Shown here one piece after another: positions 1 through 11,272 of a stretch of 64,000 nucleotides of DNA. The notes under the pieces are model-generated. The model was given only the letters and a program-made list of their open reading frames with translations. It had not been told where the DNA came from and made no database searches. The position numbers were made by a program, and so were the translations under genes. Every line of letters begins with the position of its first letter. The first letter of the stretch is position 1. Source of the DNA: Marsupella aquatica (lineage: Eukaryota; Marchantiophyta); the NCBI GenBank assembly GCA_973895155.1, contig OZ316896.1:6014001-6078000 (forward strand), in the 5' to 3' direction.

Positions 1-1890
1 ACAATTTGGTCCCTCCTTTTCCAGATTTTGTAAGCAAACAAAAGTGAGAAAAAGATGGACAAACATATTATAGTAGTTAGATATGGTGTAATTTTGATTA
101 TGTGTTATTGTAGTCTACTTATGAATCAAAATTTTGGTTTCAAGTTGGGATATATTTTGAGTATTTAATCATAATTGAGAGAGTGGTAAATTGCTCAAGA
201 TATATTATGCTTCATAATTGAGAGTGGATAGAAAATGGTTCAATTTTCATTAGTTTTGTATTTTGATTGCAAAACCATTATAGATTGTGCATTGTTTTTT
301 ATATTGCTTCTTTCAATATGGATTTTCAAATCTGTAATGCATTATCTTTTGGCAAGGTTTATTTCCCACTAAGTTGAAAAATTTGGTCATTATTGTTATC
401 TGGTTTGAGCCAGAGGATGAGGAAAATCCCTTTGATTTTATGTGAAAGTTATTTGAATTGGGGTTTAGTGAGATTTTGAGTTAGAGATGGAAAATAATGC
501 GACTAAACAAAAATGATATATAAGTCATATAGAGGGCTTAAAAGATTTTAAAGAAGAGAGAGTTTGATTTATTGAGGGCAACACGTGGCTTTTTGAAATT
601 ATTCAAAAATGAGATTAAAGAAATTATGAAGGAAGTAGAGGGAGACTAACTTAGTTGACCCCCAGAGGTATGAGTTTGGGTTGAAAGGAAGCCAAAAGAA
701 AATTGAATCAAAGACAAGCTTACTTGGGCAGATGCCCGGGCAGATGAAATTAAGAATAAGGGAATAAAGTCCACAAGGCTTCTAAAAAAACATGATAAAA
801 ATGTTGGTGGATAAAAGAGGAACCAGGACAAACTAGAACATTTGTGGAGAGACAGAAAAGCCAACACAAAAGCCACACGTTGAACAATCAGATGAATTGA
901 CTCACCTCTACCCGACTTGTAAAATGAATGTTGGAGTTTATTGTACATCTCAAAATGGATATTACAAGTTTTTGTTTGTTTAAGCAAAAACATTTGAAAT
1001 TTAACTTAGTAAGACTATGAGATGAAATGAGTAATCACATGTACCTTTTTATGGGATTGGCAAATTTACCCTAAGTGCCCAAGGCAAAATAGGAAACGCA
1101 AATCAAGACAAAGAACTACCATGAATATTTATGTTACAAGATAAAAGAAGCACAATGATGAATGAAGTTATGTTTAGATTGTTTTGGCAAAACCATGGAC
1201 CACAATTGAGCTAGCTTTGGACCTTGCCTGATCGGATACCCAAGACCCCACTGATGGCCAATAAAAACTACAAAGTTTTTGGTAATCTCTAGAACTTGAG
1301 TAAAACATATAAAGACTACTCTAAGCCCTTAATTTGAAACAAAACTTTTATGTGCATGTAGGTCTGATTTAGAATAAATATCTTACAGACAAAATATGAA
1401 AAACTATCTTTTGAATGCATGGTGTAACATTTTATTTCACACAAATGAATTGTATGTGGATATATAGAAACTTTGCATGATAATATGCTAAACTGACTTT
1501 AACAAAAAGTTATGTCATCTACAGATTTGTTTGGATTATTTCAGAGTTATTCAAAAATATTTGACCATTATCATTTGTTATATTTTTCACATCAACATAC
1601 TAATTTACAGAAATTGATAGCTATGTCATGGCAGTAAAATTGTTACTTTTGACCAGTGGAAAGAGTGTTGTGGGCAAGAAGCTTTCTCACTATGCACCAA
1701 CCCCATCATTAAATTTGTTGATTCCTTTATTGCTCACCTAAGTAGTTTGATGGTTAATCTTCTATCTTTGCTCTCTTTAACTCATGTTTTCTACAATATT
1801 TACTATAAAACAAATATATCTATCATTATTTTCATTTGCTTTTATTGCCCTTGTTGCTCCCACTATGCTCAGTAATGAATATCATGTCTA
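1..1890. other. AT-rich spacer without recognisable genes
   Basis: No ORF with family motifs is visible on either strand. A 115-codon open frame at 646-993 (-) has low-complexity, hydrophobic composition and no recognisable domain. I see no tRNA, LTR or clear terminal repeat here. Confidence 0.6.
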
Positions 1891-1925
1891 TGACTAGCCT
1901 AATACCCATGCGGTGCACAAAATAT
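1891..1925 (-). mobile_element. Helitron-like 3' terminus (copy A)
   Basis: Read on the minus strand, the sequence runs out of a minisatellite, through a decayed hairpin, into GG-CTAG followed by T (CTAG at 1894-1897). It aligns position by position with the copies at 3.79 kb and 57.0 kb. Plant Helitrons end in a short hairpin followed closely by CTRR and insert before T. The hairpin stem has several mismatches here, so this is an old copy. The 5' end (TC...) is not identified. Confidence 0.5.
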
Positions 1926-2475
1926 TTTGAGGTGAGAGCAGGATGTTGAGGAGTGGCAAAGATGTTGAGGCCACGGAGATGCCAAGGAGAGGGCAAGGTT
2001 AATTTTGAGGCAAGGCAAAGATGTCCAGGTCAGGAAAAGATAGGGAGCTGAGAGAAAGATGTCGAGGCAAAGGGCAAGATGTCAAGGAGAGGCAAAGATA
2101 AGCAGGTGAGGTAAAGATGTTGAGGTGAAAAAGATGTCAATGAGAGAGAGATGTTGAGGTGAGGAAAAGAAATCAAGGTGAGAAAAGGAGGTTGAGGAGA
2201 GAAAAGAAGGCAAGGTGAAAAAACTATATATAAAGATGAGGAAAAGATGTCGAGGAGAGAAAATATGTCAAGGATCTGACAAAAAGATATTGCAGCACTG
2301 AGATAAAGATGTCAAGGTGAGCAAAAGGTGAGATATTGAGTTGAGGAAAAGATGTCAAGGAGGAAAAAGATGTCGAGAGAAAAAATGTCAAAGGTGAGAA
2401 AAAAGTCGTGGTGAGATAAAGATGTCAGTGTGAGAAAAAAATGGCGAGATGAGAGAAGCATGTCAAGATAAGGTA
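1926..2475. repeat. Degenerate minisatellite, array 1
   Basis: About 550 bases made of diverged units of roughly 17-22 bases, consensus near AAAGATGTCGAGGTGAG, with TCAAGGTGAG and TTGAGGAGAG variants. Open frames on either strand, such as 2312-2539 (-), are translations of the repeat and not genes. The same family recurs at 3.8-4.1, 4.6-5.0 and, inverted, 56.5-57.0 kb. Confidence 0.85.
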
Positions 2476-3785
2476 AGGTAAAGTTGTTGTGATGGTGTTT
2501 AAACCACAAATTGTGTGACCCCATTATTGAGAAGCGCAATTGGGCCTCTCTTGAACCATTAGATTTTCACTTATAATTGTGCCTATGCTATGTGGTCCAA
2601 TCCGATCTATGGCTCAAAACATAGATCTCAATGAGATCTACGTCTCACAAAAAAATGAGACAAAATATTCTTGAGAGCATCAAGGGCTAACCATTCCAAA
2701 ATTTCAATTTTGATCAAACAAATGAGTTTTATTCATTTTTTGATTGGTTTGTTGAAGAGACTTGTCTAAGAGACGCAATGTCCGGCCATATTGAAGGTTA
2801 ACAATGAACATAGGTCACATTTTATGGCTTTTTAGGTAAATATCTCGATGAGATGGCCAGATTGAAGAGTGTCATCATTTAATGAGCGTATCTCTTCAAT
2901 GACAAATTTTTTGAGGCTCACAATAAATGGGGATTTGAGCTCCATCTGATCCCTTTGAACAAATTATGTTTTTTTGGATGATTCTGGTGTGGGTAAAATT
3001 GTTGTGACTATGGGAAATTCTAGATTGTTGTTTAGACTTCTTGAGCACAATGACCACAACAATGACGCGACATTAGTTTGTTACCCAACAATGTTTTTCA
3101 TTGATTTGTTGATGATTGGTTGACAAGTGTGCTTTGTTTACATCTTGGTTCACATGTCTATACCTATTGACCATGAGGATGACATGATAGGATAAATTAG
3201 CTATTTGCTGTGAAACCCTAGTTTTCCAAAACCTTATCCTAGGATAAAGCCTTTACAAAATGTAAGTACTAACAATGCTTTTATTTGATTGAATGTCAGA
3301 TGTGACATGCATCTAAAGTGTAGACTAGGTATTGACAAGTTGATTATCCTAGTGTGTAGTACAAAATCACACTTGTTAAAACAAGGTGCATTAGAGATGT
3401 CATTTCTAATAGATGTATTTTTTCTTTTCAATTCTACTTGATGTCCCCTTTTGGCCTTGTGTTTTTTCTTTATCCCCTTTTGTGGCCCTTTCTTGTCCTG
3501 TGCTACCCTATTGTCCCTTGAATGATAGCATCCTTGTCTTTCATGATCATTTGCCCTAATTTTCTTGATGTTCTTGTTGAAAGTTGTAGCACCATTGCAA
3601 CTGGCAACAAAAGTATAAAAGAAGCCTGGGTTTCACACTCCCAGCATTTTGAAATTAGATTGTTTAAACCTAAACCCAAACCCTAAACAATAGACTAGCT
3701 ACATGCCCTCATTCACCAATCAACACACTTTTGTTGCATAAGAAAGATAAAAACTAGCTTTCAATGCGATAAAGGTGATTTATGT
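2476..3785. other. Spacer with one palindromic repeat, no gene
   Basis: No coding region is recognised. It contains one member of the GATCTC/GAGATC palindrome family (2622-2640). Short open frames such as 3234-3431 (-) show no family motif. Confidence 0.5.
2622..2640. repeat. Palindrome, member 1 of GATCTC/GAGATC family
   Basis: TAGATCTCA and TGAGATCTA form perfect 9-base arms around one base. It is preceded by GGCTCAAAACA. The same context (CTATGGCTCAAA... palindrome) occurs near 18.35 kb and, inverted, near 23.74 kb, so it belongs to a dispersed family and is not a chance palindrome. Confidence 0.6.
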
Positions 3786-3791
3786 ATTGTA

Positions 3792-3815
3792 ATAGCCCAA
3801 TGCCTGTGCGTTGCA
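3792..3815 (-). mobile_element. Helitron-like 3' terminus (copy B)
   Basis: On the minus strand a 6-base stem with a 4-base loop (3798-3813; CAATGC-CTGT-GCGTTG on the plus strand, one G-T pair) is followed by GG and CTAT, then T. Stem, loop and spacing match the copy at 57.0 kb exactly; the terminal CTAG has changed to CTAT. The minisatellite lies immediately internal to the hairpin. Confidence 0.5.
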
Positions 3816-4115
3816 TGAAAGATGTCGAGGAGAGAAAAGTTGTCAAGGTGATAAAAGATGTCAAGATGATAAAAGATGTTGAGGCGATAGAAGATGTCGA
3901 GGAGAGAAAAGATGTCGAGGTGATAAAAGATATTGACGTGATAGAAGATGTTGAGGAGAGAAAAGATGTCGAGGTGATGAAAGATGTCAAGGAGAGGAAA
4001 AATGTCAAGGTGAGAAAGATGTTGAGGTGAGGAAAAGATGTCGAGGTGACAGAAGAAGTTGAGGAGAGAAAAGGATGTCGAGGAGAGAAAAGATGTGAAG
4101 ATGAGAAACATTGTG
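3816..4115. repeat. Degenerate minisatellite, array 2
   Basis: The same AAAGATGTCGAGGTGA-type repeat as array 1, about 300 bases, with units of 15-21 bases. It encodes long repetitive frames on both strands (for example 3782-4030 +) that are not genes. Confidence 0.85.
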
Positions 4116-4565
4116 ACAGTCATCCCTTTTTTCCCATCCATGTGCCCCCCTTCCCCTTTCTCCTTGCCTCTCCCCCTCTTTGTTTTGTTTCCAAGGTTTT
4201 CTTTGGGACAATAAAAGTCAAATTTGGTAAGACAATTGCGGTGAAAAATCATACAAATATTTGTCATAGTTTATGGGTGTGAAAGTCTCATTATTTTGGC
4301 ACAATATATATACAACTGTGAGTATGTATTTAAAGTATTTTGGGGAGACATAAATCCTAAATTATCTATCATTCTTCTCTTTCCCCACTTTTTTAACATG
4401 TCTTGATTTAATAACTTGTTTTTTCCCTTTTATCTTCTCCCTCCCCCTTTTTTTCTAAACCCGGCCATTTTCTCATAAATTCTCCCATCATCTCTCATGT
4501 CTCCTCAATGTCATAGTTCTAATTATATGTGAACATAGCATGATGCATGCATGTAAGTTGCACAA

Positions 4566-5035
4566 AAAATTTTGAGGTGAGAAAAGATGGCGAGGTGAGG
4601 AAAAGAAGTTGAGGTGAGAAAAAATATCGAGGAGAGAAAAGATGGCAAGGTGAGAAATAAAGCAAAGATGAGGAAAAGATGTCAAGGAGAGAATAAATGT
4701 CAAGGGTTAGGAAAAGATGTCTTGGTGAGATAAGATTTCAAGGTAAGTAAAGACGGCAAGATATGAAAAAGATAAGGTGTGGAGGTGAGAAAAGATGTCA
4801 AGGTGAAAAAAAATATCAAGCCGAGTGAGAAAGATGTAATTGAGGAGAGAAAATATGTTGAGAAGAGAAAAGTCATCGAGGGTGGGAAGAAAATGTCATG
4901 GTGGCACGCAGATGTTCATGTGAAAAAAGATGTGAATGCAAGGTAAAGATGTTTAGGACTCGAGATAAATATGAAAAGATGAGAAAAACATGTCGAGCAA
5001 GAAAATATGTCAAGGTGAGGCAAAATGTATATAAG
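4566..5035. repeat. Degenerate minisatellite, array 3
   Basis: A third block of the family, about 470 bases. It starts just inside a decayed hairpin-like sequence at 4528-4565 (ATAGCATGATGC...GTTGCACAAAA) that aligns with the Helitron-like termini at 1.9 and 3.8 kb. Confidence 0.8.
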
Positions 5036-5098
5036 CTTTGCAATGTGATTGAGACATTTTATGTGTGATCCCGACCATACAGATGTTGTGGTCGTGTT

Positions 5099-5114
5099 CA
5101 ATACCAGTGTGTTG
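5099..5114 (-). repeat. Isolated Helitron-like hairpin (copy D)
   Basis: CAATAC-CAGT-GTGTTG forms the same 6-base stem and 4-base loop as copies B and E and is followed by GCACAAAAGATGTTG, the internal sequence of the family. No CTAG or CTAT terminus is present, so it is a fragment or an internally duplicated end. Confidence 0.4.
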
Positions 5115-5292
5115 CACAAAAGATGTTGCGTAAAAGGTGTCATTGCATATAAGATATCTATATAAAAAAGATGTTGTAAAAGTAATAAAGAAGAGAGCAA
5201 GATAGATGATGGCAACCAAGGCAAACGTGGGGGCAGACGCACTCGCACAACACTAGGTCGAAGGTAATATCCCCCCTCCTCATGGCCTCCAC

Positions 5293-5584
5293 TGTTGAGT
5301 ATTGCTCTTAGTCTTGTGACTCTAGGGCTAACCGTAGTTAGACTAACTCAGGTTAGGACCTAGCTAAGGTTAGTAGTGATGCATGTTGTATATAACCAGG
5401 GCTGATGCCAGCCCTTGGTCGATCTTCAATTCATTGTTGGAGTGGAGCAAGAGAGAAGTAAAGGTCTCTTGCTTTCCCGTGGACATAACCTAAGTCGAGA
5501 GGTGAACCATGTACTCGCTCTGTCAATTACTTTGTATGGTATTTATATGTGCATTATGTTTTGGGATTAGGAATATACCCAACA
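5293..5584 (+). mobile_element. Ty1/copia-type LTR (solo or truncated)
   Basis: A 292-base segment begins TGTTGAG and ends CCCAACA (5-base inverted ends TGTTG/CAACA). A primer-binding site for initiator Met-tRNA follows two bases later. Short LTRs with TG...CA ends are usual in plant Ty1/copia elements. No partner LTR is found in the window, and the sequence following the primer site is an inverted integrase fragment. Confidence 0.75.
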
Positions 5585-5586
5585 AA

Positions 5587-5602
5587 TGGTCGGTATCAGA
5601 GC
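5587..5602 (+). promoter_or_regulatory. Retrotransposon primer-binding site
   Basis: TGG, an inserted TCGG-like shift, then TATCAGAGC matches the TGGTATCAGAGC primer site complementary to the 3' end of initiator Met-tRNA. Its place two bases after the LTR end supports the LTR call. Confidence 0.7.
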
Positions 5603-6240
5603 AAATATATCTCACCTTGTTACCAGTCTGATTCTCAACTTGGGCTTTCCACTCCTTAAAAGTGACAAAAACATTATAGTTATTGTGTAGAAAGTATATC
5701 CACACATACCTTGAGTAATCATCAATGAACGTGACATAGTAAACTCTTTCATAATGTGAGGGAGTAGGGGCTGGTCCCCACACATGTACATACTCAGGTA
5801 CCTCCTTGCTGGTGTGAGTTCTAACTCCAAAGGGTTTCCTATGTTGTTTTCCAAGCACACAATGCTCACAAAAATCCAACTTACAAGATTGCAAATTAGA
5901 AAATAATCATTTATTTTGAAGAACAACCAAATCTTTTTCACTCATGTGACCCAATATGAAGTGCCACAGTTGAGCCGTCTCCTCATGAGATAAGGCTACA
6001 TTGGCTTCATCACAGACTACATTGTCCTCCAAAACGTATAGATTTTTGTGCCTCTTTCCCTTCAACACAAGCTTAGTACCAATTGAAACCTGAAGGACAC
6101 CATTTGCAGAACTCCATCGATGACCATTTGAAAAACTCCAGTGATGGTATCAAAGCAAAGGAAGCTATTTGGTTGGATAGACTTATCACAACTAGATTTT
6201 GTTGCATTAGATGCTAACAATACCTTCTTCATAATTGTCG
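5603..6240 (-). pseudogene. Ty1/copia GAG-pre-integrase/integrase fragment
   Basis: Minus-strand frames read through GAG-pre-integrase (WHFILGHMSEKDL, near 5.95 kb) and the start of the integrase core: CEHCVLGKQHRKPF, then YYVTFIDDYSRYVWIYFL with the first catalytic Asp (5.65-5.88 kb). A stop near 5.91 kb separates the two parts. It lacks gag, protease, the rest of the integrase, and reverse transcriptase/RNase H. The reading frame is cut exactly at the primer-binding site of the adjacent LTR, which faces the opposite way, so this is a rearranged relic that cannot encode a working polyprotein. Confidence 0.85.
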
Positions 6241-6244
6241 TTAA

Positions 6245-6560
6245 TATAATTAACAACTGCCATGACTACGTTTATAACTACGTCCGACGTAACTAAGACG
6301 TCGGAGAAATATAAGCGTCGATTGCCCCCATTTTAACATCGCTGGAAACACGTTTAAAAGTAACGTCTTTGGATGAGCTGTCCTAAACATTGTTTTGGTC
6401 ATCGTTCAATATTAACGTCGTAGTCGAGAACGTAATGTGTTTAGGGTATCACGACGTCAATGTTTACGTCATGGAGGGAGCCATTAAAGTGGTAACGTTG
6501 CTCTGTAGGACATTCCAAATGAATCAAGCCATGTTAGACGTTGAGTACATTGGTGTGGAT
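6245..6560. repeat. ACGTCG motif array 1
   Basis: About 15 copies of a short degenerate motif, consensus near TAACGTCGT or its complement ACGACGTTA (variants AACGTTG, TACGTC, AACATCG), within 315 bases. CpG-rich compared with the flanks. Resembles subterminal transposase-binding repeats of CACTA-type elements. It may mark the left part of the 6.2-16.2 kb element; a CACTA terminus was not found. Confidence 0.7.
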
Positions 6561-7795
6561 GACTTGAATGAGGAGTAGTCCATGCTGACTCGAGTATAGC
6601 TTGGGTTTTCTATGAGAGGATTTTGGTTTAAGAGTGCTGAGACCAAAGTAGGCTTGCGTTTGTGATTTTTGGAGAATGCACTCTTCCTGAGTACAGAGAA
6701 ATTGCAGCGTGGGATAGACGATAGACTCAGTGTTCAGTCATGGTGTGCAAGTTCTTCAAGGATGTGCATTGTTGCTTCCTTCCACTTGGTGAAGAGGACA
6801 AGACTATACGTGGGTTCTTTTGTCGGGGAGGTGTTATTGAGAAGTTGTGTACCTCGGAAATAGACTACTTGCTGGCCTATACATGGAAGAAGTTGTTGAG
6901 CACTTCAGTGACTACCATGGATTGATCGAGCACTTTGCAAAGACAATTCATTTCATTTCTATCCATTGGGTAGAGTGCTTAATTCTGGCCAACAAACAGT
7001 TGGATCTAGGAGACTTCCTGCATCCAGGTGATGATCAAATGTTGGATGAGGCGCCCAACCCAGAGGGGTATTTACAAACGACAGGAAATAGCAAACAGTA
7101 ACAGAAAACAGAAACTGGTAACAGGAAAATGAGTGATAATTTCTTTTGAACTTTTTTTGAACTTTTTTTTTGGGGAAAAAAAAGTTTTTTTTCTTTCAAA
7201 ATTTTATTTTATTTGCTAGCGCCCGACGCTGGTAATGCTAGCGCCCAAAGCTAGCCAAAAAATGTTGTAACTTAGATTTTTTTGGAAAATGAGACTTTTT
7301 AGAAAATATTTTGACATGGTTATTTTTCCTGGTAACAGTAACTTTCCTGGTACCAGTAAACCTGTTTCGTGTTTACTGTCACGCGTGCCATACCCAACCC
7401 AGATGATGGGGAGGCATATCAACCTACATTGCCCAAATGTGAGCTGTCTCCGTAGCTTCACATTGTCTTGTATGATTACAAGGAAAGTTGTGCAACTGAG
7501 GTTGAGGCTGAAAGGCTAAAGGCTGGGGAAGAGGTCGTCCGGAAGAAATGGAACTAGAGGCAGAGGCGTGATTCTTACAAAAGAAGGAAGGCAGATGAGG
7601 AGTACTACTGGTCTGGTGAAGGAACTCCTTAAGTAGCAACAATCTAGATTTCAGTGGATGAGGCAGTTTAGTGATTCGGCTAGGTTATAGTCGCTTTGTG
7701 GTGGACATGCAATGTGCTTTGTAGGACCTTTGTATCTCTATATCATACTGAATCTGAATAAAGATTCCCTCATGTTTTTCATTTTGAATGCATGT
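6561..7795. other. Element-internal segment with unrecognised ORFs
   Basis: Between motif arrays 1 and 2. Plus-strand open frames at 6669-6863, 6740-6925 and 6847-7101 overlap in different frames and show no family motif I recognise; the last contains the acidic stretch GDDQMLDEAPNPEG. Around 7.22-7.26 kb a GCTAGCGCCC motif is directly repeated. It may be remains of another element ORF or a nested insertion. Confidence 0.35.
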
Positions 7796-8090
7796 GCCAA
7801 TTAATGTCACCACTGTCATTAACGTCGCGCAGATATAGTAACGTTGCAATACACGACGTCTTTGGTTTAATACGTACCCTAAAATGACGTAAGTTAGTGT
7901 AACATCATTTTATGTGGAGAATCAACGTCGTGTGGAATACCGTAAACAAGGTTGTGGGTAAATTAACATCGTTGAAGGCTCAATAAAACGACGTTAATTG
8001 GAATTAATGTCTGCCTGGTACAACATAGTTTGAAGATACATTGGTCTACCGGATGTAATAGTCATACAACGACGTTACCCACAGATGCTA
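7796..8090. repeat. ACGTCG motif array 2
   Basis: About 12 copies of the TAACGTCGT/ACGACGTTA motif in 295 bases, just downstream of the end of the minus-strand transposase gene (its reading ends near 8271). Confidence 0.7.
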
Positions 8091-8281
8091 CAAACCCACA
8101 TGAAGGTGGCCATAACGAATATATACATGCACTGAATACATTTATGGTCATGGATCCATATCATCTACAATTACTGATGCCATCAAACCCTTCCTCTGTC
8201 ATGGGAAGATGGGAATGACAATGGACCATCCTCTCATAGTGTGCATCGGAACCATAATACACTGATCCACCTAGCTAGGAA

Positions 8282-8323
8282 ATACTATAGTGTCACTAAC
8301 CTCAGTGAGTGACACTATAGTAT
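8282..8323. repeat. Perfect 16-base inverted repeat
   Basis: ATACTATAGTGTCACT and its exact complement AGTGACACTATAGTAT are separated by 10 bases. A third, partial arm (CCATCCTCTCATAGTGT, 8225-8241) pairs with the downstream flank. On the minus strand the repeat lies in the C-terminal coding region after DUF4216 and reads HTIVSLTEVSDTIV. Confidence 0.85.
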
Positions 8324-11019
8324 GAGAGGATGGTGCAGCTACACGAGTCGTGTCTACCCAATAGAACCCACACTCATCTTTCACCATGGTGGCTCTATGT
8401 GGAGGTGACATGATGGATTTGTGCTACCGCACCTCTAACATAGTAGTAGTAAATGACCCAAAGTGAACGTCTAAAATATCCAATACAGTGCCACAATAGG
8501 GAATCTCAACATCACCTGGGTCTATCAACATGAACACTCCTGAGTTACATGTACTCTTCTTCATGTGATCTATCCTCCAAGTGCGAAAGTGGTGCCCTGA
8601 CTCATACATGTGTGTATGGGTCGTTGCCCACAACCTTGGTTCCCTAATGATGTTCTGTACATCAATGGGAATGGATAAGGGTCCATGCTCTGCAAGGAGC
8701 CTATCCATGCGCTCCAATGCCCATACGCAAAATAATGCATACCGTCGTGGAACTATCAGTTGCTGCTCCAAGAATGCACTGCAAAAAATGTATGAATCCA
8801 TGAGAATATTGCACAATCCAAAGAAGTGCTCCTTGAACCCACTCTAACTTCTACACACATAGAATGTAGAACACCGTCTACTGTTAGATTAACATATATA
8901 TAGAGTTGCATATATGTACCTATGCAACTCCCTCCACTGAGACACCTTTGGGCAATTTCCCAACACATAATTGTGGATCTGTAGGCAAAGTATGTTGTCA
9001 TGTAGTGAATGCTTTTTTGATGCACCCATCAAATGCAACCCACCATTGTCATCATCTTGTGCCTCTTCCCAAGCTGTAGGAGCTTTTGTGTCCAAACTCC
9101 CTATCATCCCTCCGGAATAAAGAGGCACTCCGACATGATATACCCCGTTGCCATACTTCCCTCTAGTCGAGCTGGTTGACACACCATGGACTTGAGCACT
9201 TTCATAAAGCGCTCTACCCAATACATTTAACATGCATGGACAGGACCAGCAATCGCGACCTCATCCACCAAGTGACATAGTAAATGCAATTGCATGTCAA
9301 ATATGCATGGGGGAAACACCTTCTCCATATTGCACATCACGCGAGCTAACCTCTCCCTCATCAAAACAATATCAGACTCCTTTATCTCCTTAGCGCATAC
9401 CCACCTATGTTCCTCCTCAAAACCATCAAAGATTTTGTCTGTCAAATCCACATAGGGCCATAGAAAAATGAGTTTGAAATACTTGTTGAATTACAGGGCT
9501 CCTCCAGCGGTAACAAGAACTTGCAAGAGAGCAATGGAAGAGAGGGTACATTATCATACCTGAAAATGGAGCACATCTCATATATAGTCAGACGGAGTAA
9601 ACAACGCTCCCGGGAATCATCACAACAACGCAAGACTGCTGGTAGCACACGTTGTATCAACTTGTGATAATCATGAGACTTCAACCCTATTGGGGGTATG
9701 TGATCATTCCTTCTAGTGCACCCACAAAAACCAGCTCCGTAATGGCTAGGGAACTTCATCTCGCTTATCATCCCATTCATGTCCTTCAAAACCTCTCTTG
9801 GCAAAATCCAAGGACCAGGAGGTTTCTCCCCAGTACGTGTTATCCAACAACTCTTCACTACTCCAACCCTCTCAACATCCTCTCGGACTCCACGAGTGTC
9901 ATTCGTCCCATAAATGTGCTTCACCAAGTTCTTAGCAACATTCACTTCAATGTGCATGGGGTCCAACAACCATTGAACCTGGAGTCTCTCAAAATTGAAA
10001 TACCATATTGAATCAGTTCACTTGCATTCTCTAAATTAAGCATGTTATTGGTCTAATTTGTTGTAAAGGAACCATGCACTTCTATCACTTACCCTCCAAT
10101 AAGGCAAGTCCCACATAGCTGAGCGTCGGTTTACTCCACAATCCTTGGGTTTCAGTAACTTTGCTTCCACCTTCTCTGCCATTTGAATTTGTCCTTCAGC
10201 TGAAGGGCCATTAGGACATGGCCGCAATTCAGTCTATGCCCAATGTGTTGTGTTTTGTTGCAAGTGGTCATCCATTGCCAACCGGACCCTACTGCCCTCA
10301 TATATGGTTTTGTGCAGTAGTCTTGAGCTCCTCCCATGCAACTCTGGGCCACATGAAGGGCAAGCTGAAAAACCTGTCACCTTTAGGCCAGATATTGTCC
10401 CCATACCTGCCATTTCATTGAACCATGTTCAGACCACAAATAACCCCAAGACTTGCATTGTACATGACATTGTGCAAACAATAGCCATTGGGTTGCCCAA
10501 TGAATTACCTGGACCATTTGTGGTGCAATGAGTGATCATCACCCTCATATTGAAGGTCTTGCCATTGCTTGCTTCACGAGTGACATCTATTGTCACTGCT
10601 CCAACCTCCCACAGATTATGTAGCTCTTCATAAGCTGGAGCCAAACAGATATCAGGATTCTTACAGGCCTTGGGTCCAGGAATTATAGCTAATAGAAGCA
10701 CATGACCCTTCTTCATTGCCAACCATGGAGGGATGTTCTGATTTATCAAAAGAACAGGCCAGATGGACTTAGGCTTCTGTTGTTGTTTATATGGGTTCAC
10801 TCCATCGATTGCCAACCCCAAATAAACATTTCTTGGCTCCTGGGCAAAATTTGGCCAAGTGGCATCAATGTGCTTCCACGCTGGACTATCTTGGTGGTAT
10901 TGCATTATCCCTGGTGGGGATTTGTTCTCCACATGCCAAGTCTGTAGTGTGGATAAGTGCTTTCGTTGGTAGAGATGCTGAAGTTGGGGAGTGATTGGAA
11001 AATAACGAAAAACCTGCCA

Positions 11020-11272
11020 GATCCAATGTAACGTCGTCAATTTGACGACAATCATACTAAACGTCCTTCCACACTACGTATTATTGAAACTAACATCGTG
11101 GAGGATGACGTTTCTTACATACGATGTACCATGCAACGTTAGTTATTGCATCCCATATGACGTAAAAACAAAAAAACGTCAGGTAGAAAGACGTAAAGTG
11201 AGATGGACGACGTAAAGTAATCAATTACATAGTCATATACGATGTTGTTTGAAAGAATGCAACGTTAAAAGT
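11020..11272. repeat. ACGTCG motif array 3, inside a transposase intron
   Basis: About a dozen TAACGTCGT-type motifs in 250 bases. It lies in the tnp2 intron between the exon ending IRDKIAEK (donor at 11313) and the exon starting VFRYFPITPQ (acceptor at 11014). Joining these exons gives the continuous family sequence, so the intronic position is well supported. Confidence 0.75.

Noticed and set aside
646-993. 115-codon minus-strand frame
   Set aside because: Hydrophobic, low-information sequence in AT-rich DNA with no domain, no homologous neighbour and no splice signals.
8889-9233. 114-codon minus-strand frame beginning MLNVLGRALYES
   Set aside because: The conserved DUF4218 reading (MYWVERFMKVLKS...GSMATGYIMSE) lies in a different frame of the same bases; this frame is a shadow.
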